Shown here one piece after another: positions 25,819 through 35,171 of a stretch of 64,000 bases of DNA; positions within the stretch are counted from its first letter, which is position 1; the number at the start of each line of letters is the position of its first letter. The notes beneath the pieces are model-generated. The model made no database searches. It had not been told where the DNA came from and saw nothing but the letters and a program-made list of their open reading frames with translations. Origin of the DNA: Pyrinomonadaceae bacterium MAG19_C2-C3 (GTDB taxonomy: Bacteria; Acidobacteriota; Blastocatellia; Pyrinomonadales; Pyrinomonadaceae); contig JANDLT010000001.1 in assembly GCA_024330265.1 (NCBI GenBank), positions 62,001 to 126,000 of the forward strand, written 5' to 3'. The position numbers and the translations under genes were made by a program.

Positions 25819-27130
25819 TCACACGCCTAAAATCATCCTTTCGACTTCCTCTTTGGCGCGAGTCAACAACGCTTGTCCTTCGCGGCGCAAGTCTTTTGCC
25901 TGCGTATAGATTGCTTGGACGTGCCGCACGATTTCATCTTGCACTTCAGGCGGCGGCAGAGGGATTTTTAATCTTTGCAGTTCGTCAAACGTGATTGCCG
26001 GATAATTGCCGCCGCTGCTTCTTTTCTTCTCGCTCTTTGTCGTATTAATCATCGGCTTGCTTGCGGATTTTATTCAGCGCGTGAAGCAGAAAACCGGAAC
26101 TGCCGCACGCCGGGTCAAGCACCAAATCTTTATTCCGTATCGGCAACACGTCAACGATGAAATCAACGACCGGGCGCGGAGTGAAATACTGTCCGAACTC
26201 GCCGCGAAAAAAGCTGCCCATGAAACTTTCAAACGCGCGCCCTTTGCTGTCCAAATCCGTTTCGTTCAAGTTCAAAGGTGCGAGATAACCGACGACGGTT
26301 TCAAGTTCCGGCGGGCTAAGTCTGATGTCATCCTTGAAAACTTCCGGGTCTTCCTTGCGCCCTTCTTCGTAAATCTTTTGCACGCGCCTTAACGAATCTT
26401 CCGGCGGTTCACCCGTGAAGACTTGAAAATCGTAAGGCGTGCCGCGTTTGCGGTCGCGCTTCTCGTCCCAGATTTTACAAAAGATAAGTTTGTCCAATTC
26501 ATCGAACGCTTCCGAAGGATTGCGCTTGCCGCCCGCCCACAGTGCATCGTGCGCTTGCTTGAACTTGCGCGTCATCTCGCTTTGCGAAATGGTTTCGATG
26601 TCAAAAGCTTTCTCGCCCGTTTCGTCAACTCCGCCGCGAAAGTATTTGGCTTTCGGCGGCTTCTTTCCCAAGCGCGGAATGTCCGCGAGACGATTCTCTT
26701 CGCGCTCTTGCCCGCCGAAGTTTTTCGTATCGAAATAACTGTCGAGCGTCTTCGATGTCACCCACAGATAAGACGCTTTGAGCGCGTTCGCGTAACTGAA
26801 ACCTTCGTCAATCCCCAACTTATATTCGGCGTCCGTCGCGTCCGCCTTTTTGCATTCGACGATGATGTAAGGCGCAGTTCGCGCGTCGTCTTCATAAACG
26901 ATGATGTCCGCCGACTTTTTAGCGACACCCATCGGCACGACGGTTTCAAGCGAAATCCGTTTGACAGGATAATTGTAATCAACAACAAGGCGCACAAACG
27001 CTTCGGCGCGCACACGCTCTTCCGGGTCGTTAAAGTTGTAAGATTTATTTTGCTGCGGGTATTTGATGCGCGTGCGTTCAGCGTTGAAAGAGATGAGGTT
27101 GCGGCGTGTGCCTTCTTCGATAGGATTCAT
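25819..27130 (-). pseudogene. Broken fused restriction-modification gene (HsdR_N-methylase-S type)
   Basis: Two frames on the minus strand are remnants of one gene. The 5' frame (26045-27130, 361 aa) has an HsdR N-terminal nuclease-like region (SADIIVYEDD ... YIIVECKK, a D...ExK site), then the start of an N-6 adenine methylase with SAM-binding DPACGSSGF near its end. It stops right after that motif. The 3' frame (25819-26052, 77 aa, overlapping by 8 nt in a different frame) is the C-terminal end of a specificity-type domain (YPAITFDELQRLKIPLPPPEVQ). The methylase catalytic N-P-P-Y/F region and most of the target-recognition domain are missing, so an internal deletion with frame change is likely. 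Type IIG-like originals encode R, M and S in one protein. Confidence 0.75.
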
Positions 27131-27286
27131 ATTTAGCGGGCGAACCTTTGTTCAAGTGGTGTTGAATCGCGTGAACGGGATTGATAACAAAATGCCGCGC
27201 CGATGTGAATCAAGGACGCGGCATAAAGCGAAACGGAGCGGGCGGAAATTACAGGTTGAAGTTGTCTTGAGCCATTGCGGATTGCC

Positions 27287-28156
27287 TCACAATTCAAGCG
27301 ACTTCAAATACTGTCTGAACTCCGGCGCGAGGTCATCGCGCTTCAATGCGAACTCGACGGTGGCGATAAGAAAGCCGAGTTTATCGCCCGCGTCGTGGCG
27401 TGTGCCGTCGAAGCGGACGGCGTAGAAATCGCGTTTCTTTAAGAGCGAACGCATCGCATCGGTGATTTGAATTTCGCCGCCCGCGCCCGGCGTCGTGGCT
27501 TCGATTTCAGGGAAGATGTCGGCGGTTAAAATGTATCGCCCGATGATGGCAAGGTCAGAAGGTGCGTCTTCATACTTAGGTTTCTCGACCATATCGCGGA
27601 TTTGATAAACGCCGTCTTCGACTTCTTCCGCGTCAATCACACCGAAGCGCGAAATAGCCGCACCCGCAATCTGCATCGTGCCTAAAACCGGAGCGTCGTA
27701 CTTTTCATAAACCCGCATCATCTGTTTAAGCGCGGGCGTTTCCGCGTCCACCACGTCATCGGCAAGCATCACCGCGAACGGTTCATCGCCGACCAAATCT
27801 TTCGCTTGCAAAATCGCGTGACCCAAACCCAAAGCTTCTTTCTGGCGCACATAAGAAACGCGCGCCATCTCGGTTATCGCGCGCACGCCTTCGAGTGCTT
27901 CAAGCTTGCCGCGCTCACGCAGAAGCTGTTCGAGTTCAAACGAAATGTCGAAGTGGTCTTCAATCGCGGTCTTGCCGCGACCCGTGACGATGATGACCGA
28001 TTCGATGCCCGACGCGACGGCTTCTTCGACCGCGTACTGAATCAAAGGCTTGTCAACGAGCGGCAACATCTCTTTCGGTGAAGCTTTGGTGGCGGGAAGA
28101 AAGCGCGTGCCGAGTCCGGCGGCGGGAAACACGGCTTTACGAATTTTTTGTGGCAT
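27287..28156 (-). CDS. galU: UTP--glucose-1-phosphate uridylyltransferase
   Basis: This 289-residue enzyme makes UDP-glucose from UTP and glucose-1-phosphate. The N-terminal nucleotide-binding signature FPAAGLGTRFLPATKASPKE and the metal/sugar-binding DDVVDAE are visible, with the late GRYILT and DAGDKLGFL segments. The ATG at 28156 is supported by AAGAAGG 4-5 nt upstream; the frame is open 38 codons further upstream but that section is not conserved in appearance. It supports envelope polysaccharide and trehalose/glycogen-linked metabolism. It is divergent from serS, 165 nt away. Confidence 0.93.
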   Translation of the reverse strand: MPQKIRKAVFPAAGLGTRFLPATKASPKEMLPLVDKPLIQYAVEEAVASGIESVIIVTGRGKTAIEDHFDISFELEQLLRERGKLEALEGVRAITEMARVSYVRQKEALGLGHAILQAKDLVGDEPFAVMLADDVVDAETPALKQMMRVYEKYDAPVLGTMQIAGAAISRFGVIDAEEVEDGVYQIRDMVEKPKYEDAPSDLAIIGRYILTADIFPEIEATTPGAGGEIQITDAMRSLLKKRDFYAVRFDGTRHDAGDKLGFLIATVEFALKRDDLAPEFRQYLKSLEL

Positions 28157-28320
28157 AAAACCTTCTTGTTCAATTTTGGATTTCGGATTTCGGATTGTTA
28201 GCTCACCGTCCGGCGACTCGCTTGACAGGCGCGTGCGTGCGCGGATAGCGTGACGCTTTGTTATAAACAATCAATTTACGGAAGCCAAAATTCTTAACAC
28301 ACATCGGAGTATGTGAGCAA

Positions 28321-29607
28321 ATGCTTGATTTGAATTATGTGCGCGCCAACCTCGATGCCGTGCGTCTCGCCCTCGATGCGCGCCGCTTTCCCGTGGAAGC
28401 CCTCGAAGACTTCGTGCGACTCGACGTGAAACGGCGGGCGACGATTGCCGAATCAGACACGCTCAACGCACAACGCAACACTGCGAGCCGCGAAATCGGC
28501 GCGTTGATGAAAGACGGCAAACGCGATGAAGCCGACGCGCGCCGCCAAGAAATTACACAACTCAAAGAACGCATCGCGGAACTCGATGCCAGACGCGACG
28601 CATCGGAAGCACAGATGCGCGGATTGCTTTCGACGCTTCCGAACATCCCGCACGAAAGCGTGCCGACGGGCGCGGACGAAACCGCGAACACGGAAGTGCG
28701 TCGTTGGGGAAGCATACCGGAATTTGATTTCACCCCGCGTGACCACGTTGAGATTGGCGAAGGATTAAAGATTTTGGATTTGGAGCGCGCGACCAAAATC
28801 AGTGGCGCGCGTTTCAATATACTCAAAGGCGCGGGCGCACAACTTGAACGCGCACTGGTTAATTTCATGCTTGATGTTCACACACGGTGGGCTGGTTACA
28901 CGGAAATCCTGCCGCCGTTTATCGTCAACGAAGCTTCACTATTCGGCACGGGACAGCTTCCGAAATTTGAAGCCGACCTGTTCAAACTCAATGATGAGCG
29001 CGGCTTGTATCTCATCCCGACGGCGGAAGTTCCCGTTACGAATCTTCACCGCGACGAAATCCTAGACGCTTCTGATTTGCCTCTGAAGTGGACGGCGTAC
29101 AGCCCGTGCTTTCGTTCCGAAGCCGGAAGTCACGGGCGCGACACGCGCGGTCTCATACGCCAACATCAATTCGAGAAAGTCGAACTTGTCAAATACGCAT
29201 TGCCTGAAAACTCTTTCGATGAACTCGAAACCCTGACGCGCGACGCCGAACGCATACTCCAACTCTTAGGTTTGCCCCATCGCACCGTTCTACTTTCAAC
29301 CGGCGACATGGGCTTTTCGGCGGCGAAAACTTACGACATAGAGGTTTGGATTCCAAGTCAAAACGCTTTCCGCGAAATCTCGTCGTGTTCCAACTGCACC
29401 GACTTTCAAGCCCGCCGCGCTTCGATTCGCTTTCGTCGCGCGGGCGGCGCGAAGCCCGAATACGTTCACACCTTAAACGGTTCGGGCTTAGCAGTCGGGC
29501 GAACATGGCTGGCGATTTTAGAAAACTATCAACAAGCGGACGGCTCGGTTTTAATCCCCGAAGCTTTACAGCCATACATGAACAACTTGGAACGCATCGA
29601 GATTTGA
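28321..29607 (+). CDS. serS: Seryl-tRNA synthetase
   Basis: This 428-residue class II synthetase charges tRNA-Ser (an Ser-UGA tRNA lies at 46316). The N-terminal long coiled-coil arm (about 30-110, [13 protein letters not shown]... [12 protein letters not shown]) that grips the tRNA is present. Motif 2 includes [17 protein letters not shown] and motif 3 is [18 protein letters not shown] near the C-terminus. Length is normal. GGAG is visible 9 nt before ATG. The downstream small gene starts directly at the stop codon, so the three genes 28321-30461 are likely one transcript. Confidence 0.97.
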   Translation: MLDLNYVRANLDAVRLALDARRFPVEALEDFVRLDVKRRATIAESDTLNAQRNTASREIGALMKDGKRDEADARRQEITQLKERIAELDARRDASEAQMRGLLSTLPNIPHESVPTGADETANTEVRRWGSIPEFDFTPRDHVEIGEGLKILDLERATKISGARFNILKGAGAQLERALVNFMLDVHTRWAGYTEILPPFIVNEASLFGTGQLPKFEADLFKLNDERGLYLIPTAEVPVTNLHRDEILDASDLPLKWTAYSPCFRSEAGSHGRDTRGLIRQHQFEKVELVKYALPENSFDELETLTRDAERILQLLGLPHRTVLLSTGDMGFSAAKTYDIEVWIPSQNAFREISSCSNCTDFQARRASIRFRRAGGAKPEYVHTLNGSGLAVGRTWLAILENYQQADGSVLIPEALQPYMNNLERIEI

Positions 29608-29892
29608 ATGAAACTTTTCGGAAACAGCGAAGTCAATGATACCGACGCAGAAACCGAGCGCGTGATGATTGAGTTGTGGCGCAATGCTCCGGCATGGCGC
29701 AAGATTCAGCAGGTGTTTGCGCTAAATGCGATGCTTGATTCGTTGATGCGCGCGAACATCGTCAGGCACAATCCGCACGCTGACGAAGCCGAAATCCGGC
29801 GACAAATAGCGAAAAGAAAGTTGCCGCCGGAACTGTTCGCTAAAGTGTACGGAGCGGCTAAAAGCGAAGTCGGGGAAGGCAAAGCGGGATGA
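29608..29892 (+). CDS. Small helical protein paired with a nucleotidyltransferase
   Basis: This 94-residue protein is all-helical in appearance (MIELWRNAPAWRKIQQVFAL, then PHADEAEIRRQIAKRKLPPEL). It starts immediately after the serS stop codon and its TGA overlaps the ATG of the next gene (ATGA, 4 nt), so translation is coupled. I recall similar small proteins next to nucleotidyltransferase-like genes in other bacteria, including the 'PHADE-like' segment, but I cannot name a family. It may be an antitoxin-like partner. Function not shown. Confidence 0.65.
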   Translation: MKLFGNSEVNDTDAETERVMIELWRNAPAWRKIQQVFALNAMLDSLMRANIVRHNPHADEAEIRRQIAKRKLPPELFAKVYGAAKSEVGEGKAG

Positions 29893-30461
29893 TAACCAAT
29901 CCAATCGAGATTTTAATTTACGTCGCGCGTGTCTTTGAAGATGTCGGGGCGCGTTACGTTTTTGTCGGTTCGATTGCGAGTTCGCATCACGGTTTGCCGC
30001 GTGCGACCAACGACGTTGATTTAGTTTCGGATTTGTCTTTAGGGCAAGCCGCGCCTTTTATCAAAGCGGTTGAAAAAGATTTCTATGTGAATGAAACAAG
30101 CGTGCGGCGTGCTCTGCAAACTCACCATTCGTTTAATCTGATTCACTTCGAGTCGTCTCTGAAGGTTGATGTTTTCATTCCCCCGCCAAATGGTTTCGGT
30201 TGGCAAAGTCTGCTTCGTCGGCAAGCAGAACCGATTGACGAAAGCCGCAAAGTTTTCATCGCTACGGCGGAAGACACAGTGCTTGCGAAGTTGGATTGGT
30301 TCGTCAAAGGCGGTGGAACATCTGAGCGTCAATGGTCGGATGTTTCAGGAATCATTAAGTTCCAGCGAGACAAGCTTGATTACGATTATCTGCGTGAATG
30401 GGCGGCGCGGTTGAAGGTTGATGATTTGCTCCAGCGTGTGTTGGACGAAGCACGCTCGTAA
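29889..30461 (+). CDS. Nucleotidyltransferase-fold protein
   Basis: This 190-residue protein has a nucleotidyltransferase signature: VGSIASSHHGLPRATNDVDLV (residues about 25-45; GS then DxD in NDVDLV) and a later acidic residue in LKVDVFIPPP (near 94). A C-terminal helical region follows. It resembles AbiEii/MNT-type or DUF6036 proteins, which act on tRNA or as toxins in toxin-antitoxin pairs; the exact substrate is unknown. It overlaps the 94-residue gene by 4 nt. A strong terminator lies 18 nt downstream. I consider the two a coupled unit, possibly toxin-antitoxin-like. Confidence 0.68.
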   Translation: MITNPIEILIYVARVFEDVGARYVFVGSIASSHHGLPRATNDVDLVSDLSLGQAAPFIKAVEKDFYVNETSVRRALQTHHSFNLIHFESSLKVDVFIPPPNGFGWQSLLRRQAEPIDESRKVFIATAEDTVLAKLDWFVKGGGTSERQWSDVSGIIKFQRDKLDYDYLREWAARLKVDDLLQRVLDEARS

Positions 30462-30478
30462 TAAACTTGTAAAGACAA

Positions 30479-30525
30479 ACAGAAGCCGACTCGTAAAATT
30501 ATTTACGAGTCGGCTTCTGTAAAAA
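30479..30525 (+). terminator. Rho-independent terminator, 19-bp stem
   Basis: Arms ACAGAAGCCGACTCGTAAA (30479-30497) and its reverse complement (30502-30520) form a perfect stem with a 4-nt loop. It ends in A-rich sequence on the plus strand and T-rich tail on the minus strand, so it may act mainly from the right. It closes the serS operon by position. Confidence 0.8.
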
Positions 30526-30527
30526 CA

Positions 30528-30749
30528 CGTGAGTTCGATGTAAGGATTTCAGCCTCGTAGAGGCGACATGTAATAGCCCACGGCGTCAGCCGTGGGAACA
30601 GGCGGGTATAAAACCTCAAGCCCCGCAAGGGGCGACACAAGTTGTGTCGCCCCTTGCGGGGCTAAAACATTTATGAAACATCCAACCCACGGCTGACGCC
30701 GTGGGCTATTACTATGTCGCCCCTTTCAGGGGCTGACGAACTCTCACGT
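30528..30749. repeat. Nested inverted-repeat element with a 22-bp perfect palindrome
   Basis: Outer arms (around 30528-30538 and 30737-30749, ACGTGAGTTCG / CGAACTCTCACGT) frame a second pair of about 45-nt imperfect arms containing CCCACGGCGTCAGCCGTGGG and CCCACGGCTGACGCCGTGGG. In the centre, 30619-30663 is a perfect 22-bp palindrome with a single-base spacer (AGCCCCGCAAGGGGCGACACAA and complement). It fills most of the 409-nt gap between the serS operon and sppA. Similar motifs (GGGGCGAC..., CCCACGGC) recur at 46484. Confidence 0.8.
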
Positions 30750-30870
30750 CGAACTCTCATGAAAGTGGTCAGTGGGCGGTGGTCAGAAAAGAAGCCGTCA
30801 TTGCTCACCCTCATTTTCATTCGTGGTGCTGATGCCGCGAATCATGGAGACTTACGTTAAAAACGGCTTC

Positions 30871-32658
30871 CTACCTGATTTCTAAATCAAACGGCATCAT
30901 CGCCACCGCTTCGCCGCGCTTCAATTTATCGAAAACAGAAACATAACGAAGTGAGCGTTGGGCTTCTTTCGGCATCGCATCAATCATGGTTTGACGCGCG
31001 GAAGCGGCGCGGGCTTCGTCGGTTGTGTCGTTGCCCAAGAACGATTCGAGGAAGGTCTTCGGGGTAGGGAACACGACGCGGCGCACCTCTTTGTCCGCCG
31101 GAATGTTGGCGAGACTTTTGGCGACTTGGATGGATTTTTCAAAGCCGCCGATTTCATCCACCAAGCCGCGTCCGCGCCCCTGCGCTCCCGTCCACACGCG
31201 ACCTTGCGCGATGGAGTTGATGTACTCGACATCGCGCGAGCGTCCACGCGCGACTTTGGTGATGAAGGTTTGATAGAAATTCTGCACCATGTTCTCGAAC
31301 ACTTTCCGCTCATCGGGTGAGAACGGTTGGTCTTCGCGCAACAGTCCGGCGTTCTTGCCGCGCAAGACGTATTCGTTCGACACACCGAGCCAATCGTAGA
31401 GTCCGCGCACTACGGGCTTGAAGCTAAAGACACCGATTGAACCCGTGATGGTTGATGGTTGGGCGACGATTTTCGTCGCGCTCATAGACATCTGATACGC
31501 GGCGGACGCGGCAACGTCGCCCATCGAAATCACGACCGGCTTTTGTGCTTTACAGAGATTCACCGCGTGGTCAATCGCATCGCCCGCGATACCTGAACCG
31601 CCGCCGCTATCAATTCTTAGAACGACGGCGCGCACGGTCTTGTCGTCGCGCGCATCGTTTAAGGCTTTGATAATTGTGTCCGCACCGATAGTGCTGTTGC
31701 CGGATGTGCCGCTGTTGACCGTTCCTGCCGCGTAGATGACGGCGATGCGTTCGCCCTTATTGAGGTTAAGGGATTCGGGTGTGACGGCTTTATATTTCGA
31801 CGCCGCGACGGTGCGAAGTTTCTTTTCGTCATCGTCATCGCCATAACCAAGCCGTTTGCGGAAGTCGTCATCTATCTCGTCGCGGTAGGCGACGGCATCA
31901 ATCAAACGCGCGCCGCGTGCCTGTTCGGGCGTGAGCGGCGCGTTATCAATTAGGGTTCGCACGTCTTGCGCGGAGATGTTGCGCGCCTGTGCGATGCCAT
32001 CAATGTAGCGATTAAATTCTTCGTCAAGTAAAGAGTTGACGACTTCGCGGTGGGCGTCGGTCATCTGTTTTTCGGTCAGCTGGTCGGGCGCGTTTTTGTA
32101 TTTACCGATTTTGGCGACTTCCATCTGCACGCCCAATTTGTCCAGTGAGCCGCGAAAGAACATCACATCGGCGGCAAGCCCGTTGATGAACAACACGCCT
32201 TCGGGCAGCACGAAAATCTTATCGCACGCTGTCGCAAGGTAATACTCTTTGTTCGTGCCGAATTCGATGACGGCGTGAGCGGGCTTGCCCGACGTGCGAA
32301 AGTCCGCGAGTGCATCGCGCAGTTCTTCGACTTTCGCCCATCCGGTTGACAGTAAATTTATCTTCAACATCACACCGCCGATGCGCGTGTCCGCTTTGGC
32401 TTTGCGAAGTTGAAGCAGAATGTTCGTCAACGATTCATCGTCGCGGTTAAACAGTTTGGCGGCAATCGGGTCATCGGCAACATAATCGGGAAGCGTGCCG
32501 CCGATGTTGAAAACGACAACGCTCTTATCCGCGATGTTCGGTTCGTCATCGCTAAACGCGGAGATGATAAGGGCGACAAGCAACACGCCGACGACGAAGA
32601 CGACGAGGGCGATGCCGGAAAGGATGAGTACGATTTTGCGTGTGCGTGACATTGGCAT
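30871..32658 (-). CDS. sppA: Signal peptide peptidase SppA (67K type)
   Basis: This 595-residue membrane serine protease degrades cleaved signal peptides. A single N-terminal membrane anchor (about 8-34, KIVLILSGIALVVFVVGVLL) precedes two tandem crotonase-like domains. The catalytic lysine is in the first domain (VAKIGKYKNAPDQ, near 186) and the serine nucleophile in the second (GDVAASAAYQMS, near 384), as in the E. coli-type long SppA. A C-terminal region follows after the GARAAS segment. The active domains face the periplasm. The gene is alone, upstream of a nested repeat. Confidence 0.92.
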   Translation of the reverse strand: MPMSRTRKIVLILSGIALVVFVVGVLLVALIISAFSDDEPNIADKSVVVFNIGGTLPDYVADDPIAAKLFNRDDESLTNILLQLRKAKADTRIGGVMLKINLLSTGWAKVEELRDALADFRTSGKPAHAVIEFGTNKEYYLATACDKIFVLPEGVLFINGLAADVMFFRGSLDKLGVQMEVAKIGKYKNAPDQLTEKQMTDAHREVVNSLLDEEFNRYIDGIAQARNISAQDVRTLIDNAPLTPEQARGARLIDAVAYRDEIDDDFRKRLGYGDDDDEKKLRTVAASKYKAVTPESLNLNKGERIAVIYAAGTVNSGTSGNSTIGADTIIKALNDARDDKTVRAVVLRIDSGGGSGIAGDAIDHAVNLCKAQKPVVISMGDVAASAAYQMSMSATKIVAQPSTITGSIGVFSFKPVVRGLYDWLGVSNEYVLRGKNAGLLREDQPFSPDERKVFENMVQNFYQTFITKVARGRSRDVEYINSIAQGRVWTGAQGRGRGLVDEIGGFEKSIQVAKSLANIPADKEVRRVVFPTPKTFLESFLGNDTTDEARAASARQTMIDAMPKEAQRSLRYVSVFDKLKRGEAVAMMPFDLEIR

Positions 32659-32761
32659 AAAACTTTGTGGTTAAGAGAAATCAGAATCCTTCGAGATGTT
32701 ACTTGGGCGATGCCCGAAGCTTTCGTTAAGTACGTTGATGAATGGTAAAAGGTTTGAGAGG

Positions 32762-32964
32762 GTGTTCGGAAAAGTACGTAGGGCGTTGCCCTACGCTATT
32801 GAATTTATCCCCCTTCGGGGCAATGGCATTAAGTTAAGGTTGTTTAGAGGCGGGCGATGCCCGCCCGTGCGCGGGGACGGCGGGCATAGCCCGCCTCTAA
32901 ACGGACGATTATTTTCTTAACTTAATGCCATTGCCCTTCGGGGAAGATGAACTTTTCCGAACAC
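32762..32964. repeat. Nested inverted-repeat element (long hairpin)
   Basis: The 344-nt gap between sppA and mnmA holds one long hairpin. Arms found: GTGTTCGGAAAAGT (32762-32775) / ACTTTTCCGAACAC (32951-32964); CAATGGCATTAAGTTAAG (32821-32838) / complement (32916-32933); GTTTAGAGGCGGGC (32842-32855) / complement (32889-32902). The centre has GCCC-GGGC stems. The arms are symmetric, so the whole 200 nt could fold as a single rod. There is no coding frame. Confidence 0.82.
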
Positions 32965-33002
32965 GTGCTGAGAGTTTGAAGAAACAAAAGACGGTGTTGA
33001 AG

Positions 33003-34121
33003 TCACTTCACTATCCATCCGCCACCGACGACTTCATCCGCCGCGTAGAACACGGTTGCCTGCCCCGGTGTGACGGCGCGTTGCGGTTCGTCGAACACGA
33101 CGCGCACGCGATTATGCGGCAGAGGTTCGAGCGTCGCAGGTGCGGGCGTGTGGCGATAGCGCACACGGACTTCGGCGCGCACCGCGTTCGACGGTTCATC
33201 GAACGCGACCCAATTCACGCCCGCCGCGATGAACTCACGGCGTGAAAGTTCTTGTTCGTTGCCGACGACGACGCGATTGTGTTCGCTGTCAATCCCGACG
33301 ACGTAGAGCGGCAGCGTGCGCGTCGTCGCAGGGCGGACGTTTAAGCCGCGTCGTTGCCCTATCGTGTAACGATGCGTGCCTTCGTGTGTGCCGATAAGTT
33401 GCCCGCTCGTATTGACGATTTCACCGCGCACAGGGATGTCTCCGGTCTTGCCTTCCGCCTCAAGATAGCGGTCAATAAAGCCCGCGTAATTGCCATCGGG
33501 AACGAAGCAGATTTCTTGCGACTCCGATTTCTCCGCGACGCTCAAATCGGCTTCGCGCGCCGCTTCGCGCGTCTCGGCTTTCGACATTTCACCGAGTGGA
33601 AACAGGGCGTGTGAAAGCTGTGCTTGCGTCAGTTCCCACAGGAAATAGGTTTGGTCTTTGCGTTCATCGCGCCCGCGAAGCAAGCGATAACGATTCGCCG
33701 CCGTGTCATGCACGACGCGCGCATAATGTCCGGTCGCCACTTTTTCGCAACCCAAACTTTGCGCCAGACGGTCGAGCGATGCAAACTTCAAGCGCGAATT
33801 ACACGCGACACACGGAATCGGCGTCTCACCATTTAAGTAACTCTGGACGAACGGTTGAACCACGTCGCGCTCAAAATCGTCTTCGAGATTCAGCACATAA
33901 AACGGGAAACCCAATTCGCCCGCGACGCGACGCGCATCGTACACATCGTCGAGCGAACAACACCGCGACGGCAAAGGTTCGCCGTTCTCATCAACATTTA
34001 TCCCGCGCCGCTGATTCCAAAGCTGCATCGTGAAACCGACAAGCTCATGCCCCGCAGCTTTCAGTATCGCCGCCGCCGCGCTCGAATCCACGCCGCCACT
34101 CATTGCCACTGCAATCTTCAT
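33003..34121 (-). CDS. mnmA: tRNA-specific 2-thiouridylase
   Basis: This 372-residue enzyme adds sulfur at U34 of tRNA-Glu, -Gln and -Lys, using sulfur relayed through cysteines. The PP-loop ATP-binding motif is [11 protein letters not shown] (residues 8-18), the first catalytic cysteine is in [11 protein letters not shown] (near 108), and the second in [13 protein letters not shown] (near 207). Further family parts are TGHYARV and the C-terminal beta-barrel region ([18 protein letters not shown]). Length is normal. It starts with ATG next to a GTAGGCA repeat and has no neighbour on the same strand. Confidence 0.96.
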   Translation of the reverse strand: MKIAVAMSGGVDSSAAAAILKAAGHELVGFTMQLWNQRRGINVDENGEPLPSRCCSLDDVYDARRVAGELGFPFYVLNLEDDFERDVVQPFVQSYLNGETPIPCVACNSRLKFASLDRLAQSLGCEKVATGHYARVVHDTAANRYRLLRGRDERKDQTYFLWELTQAQLSHALFPLGEMSKAETREAAREADLSVAEKSESQEICFVPDGNYAGFIDRYLEAEGKTGDIPVRGEIVNTSGQLIGTHEGTHRYTIGQRRGLNVRPATTRTLPLYVVGIDSEHNRVVVGNEQELSRREFIAAGVNWVAFDEPSNAVRAEVRVRYRHTPAPATLEPLPHNRVRVVFDEPQRAVTPGQATVFYAADEVVGGGWIVK

Positions 34122-34124
34122 AAC

Positions 34125-34216
<92 letters not shown>

Positions 34217-34364
34217 CATCTGCTTCCCTTCCTTTGCCGCTACTATTTTGCGAATGTTAAGATGCCCGTCACCACAGCCGAAGCTGCACTTTTCGGGACA
34301 AGCAGGGAAGCATACCGCAAAGCATCCTTATCTCAAATTTCGGGATGCCGGATTTCTGATTTAC

Positions 34365-35171
34365 ATGAGCGAACAAGCCATCGAAGAATATACCGTCGCC
34401 GTCGAACCGTTTTATCTCGCCGTCGGTGCGGAGATTGAATTGTTTGAAGCCGCGAGCGCGGCGCGTCTGCCCGTGATGTTGAAAGGTCCGACGGGTTGCG
34501 GTAAAACTCGCTTCGTCGAATATATGGCGTGGAGACTCAACCGCCCGCTTATCACCGTCGCGTGTCATGAAGATTTATCGGCGACGGATTTAGTCGGCAG
34601 ATTCTTACTCGAAGGTGAGGAGACGGTGTGGCACGACGGACCTTTGACGGCGGCGGTGCGCGCGGGAGCGATTTGTTATCTCGATGAAGTCGTCGAAGCC
34701 CGCAAAGATACGGTCGTCATCATTCACCCTCTGACGGATGACCGCCGCCGTTTGCCGATTGAGAAGCGCGGAACGATTCTCGATGCGCCGCCGGAATTTA
34801 TGCTCGTCGTGTCATACAATCCGGGTTATCAATCCGTTCTCAAAGACTTGAAACAATCAACCCGCCAACGCTTCGTCGCACTCGAATTTGATTACCCGCC
34901 GCCGGAACTAGAAGCCGAAATCGTCGCCCGCGAAGGGGGGATAGATTTAAGCATGGCGCGTGACCTCGTGACTATCGGGCAGAAGGTTCGCAACCTGCGC
35001 GGGCATGGCTTGGAAGAAGGCGTTTCGACGCGCCTGCTTATTTATGCCGCGCAACTCATCGCACGCGGCATCGCTCCGACGCTCGCCGCCGAAACCGCAC
35101 TCGCCACGCCGATAACCGATGACCGCGAACTTCAGCGGAGCATCTGCGAAGTTATCAGCACGATTCTTTGA
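34365..35171 (+). CDS. MoxR-type AAA+ ATPase (NorQ/CbbQ family)
   Basis: This 268-residue ATPase has Walker [15 protein letters not shown] (near residue 40), Walker [11 protein letters not shown] (near 105), sensor-1 (VVSYNPGY, near 150) and the CbbQ/NorQ family's short length and C-terminal lid ([12 protein letters not shown]). Family members remodel metalloenzyme or Rubisco complexes together with a VWA partner. I chose ATG 34365 because it gives the family length; the frame is open from 34248. The VWA partner gene starts one base inside its stop codon. Neither Rubisco nor nitric-oxide reductase genes are near. Confidence 0.88.
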   Translation: MSEQAIEEYTVAVEPFYLAVGAEIELFEAASAARLPVMLKGPTGCGKTRFVEYMAWRLNRPLITVACHEDLSATDLVGRFLLEGEETVWHDGPLTAAVRAGAICYLDEVVEARKDTVVIIHPLTDDRRRLPIEKRGTILDAPPEFMLVVSYNPGYQSVLKDLKQSTRQRFVALEFDYPPPELEAEIVAREGGIDLSMARDLVTIGQKVRNLRGHGLEEGVSTRLLIYAAQLIARGIAPTLAAETALATPITDDRELQRSICEVISTIL

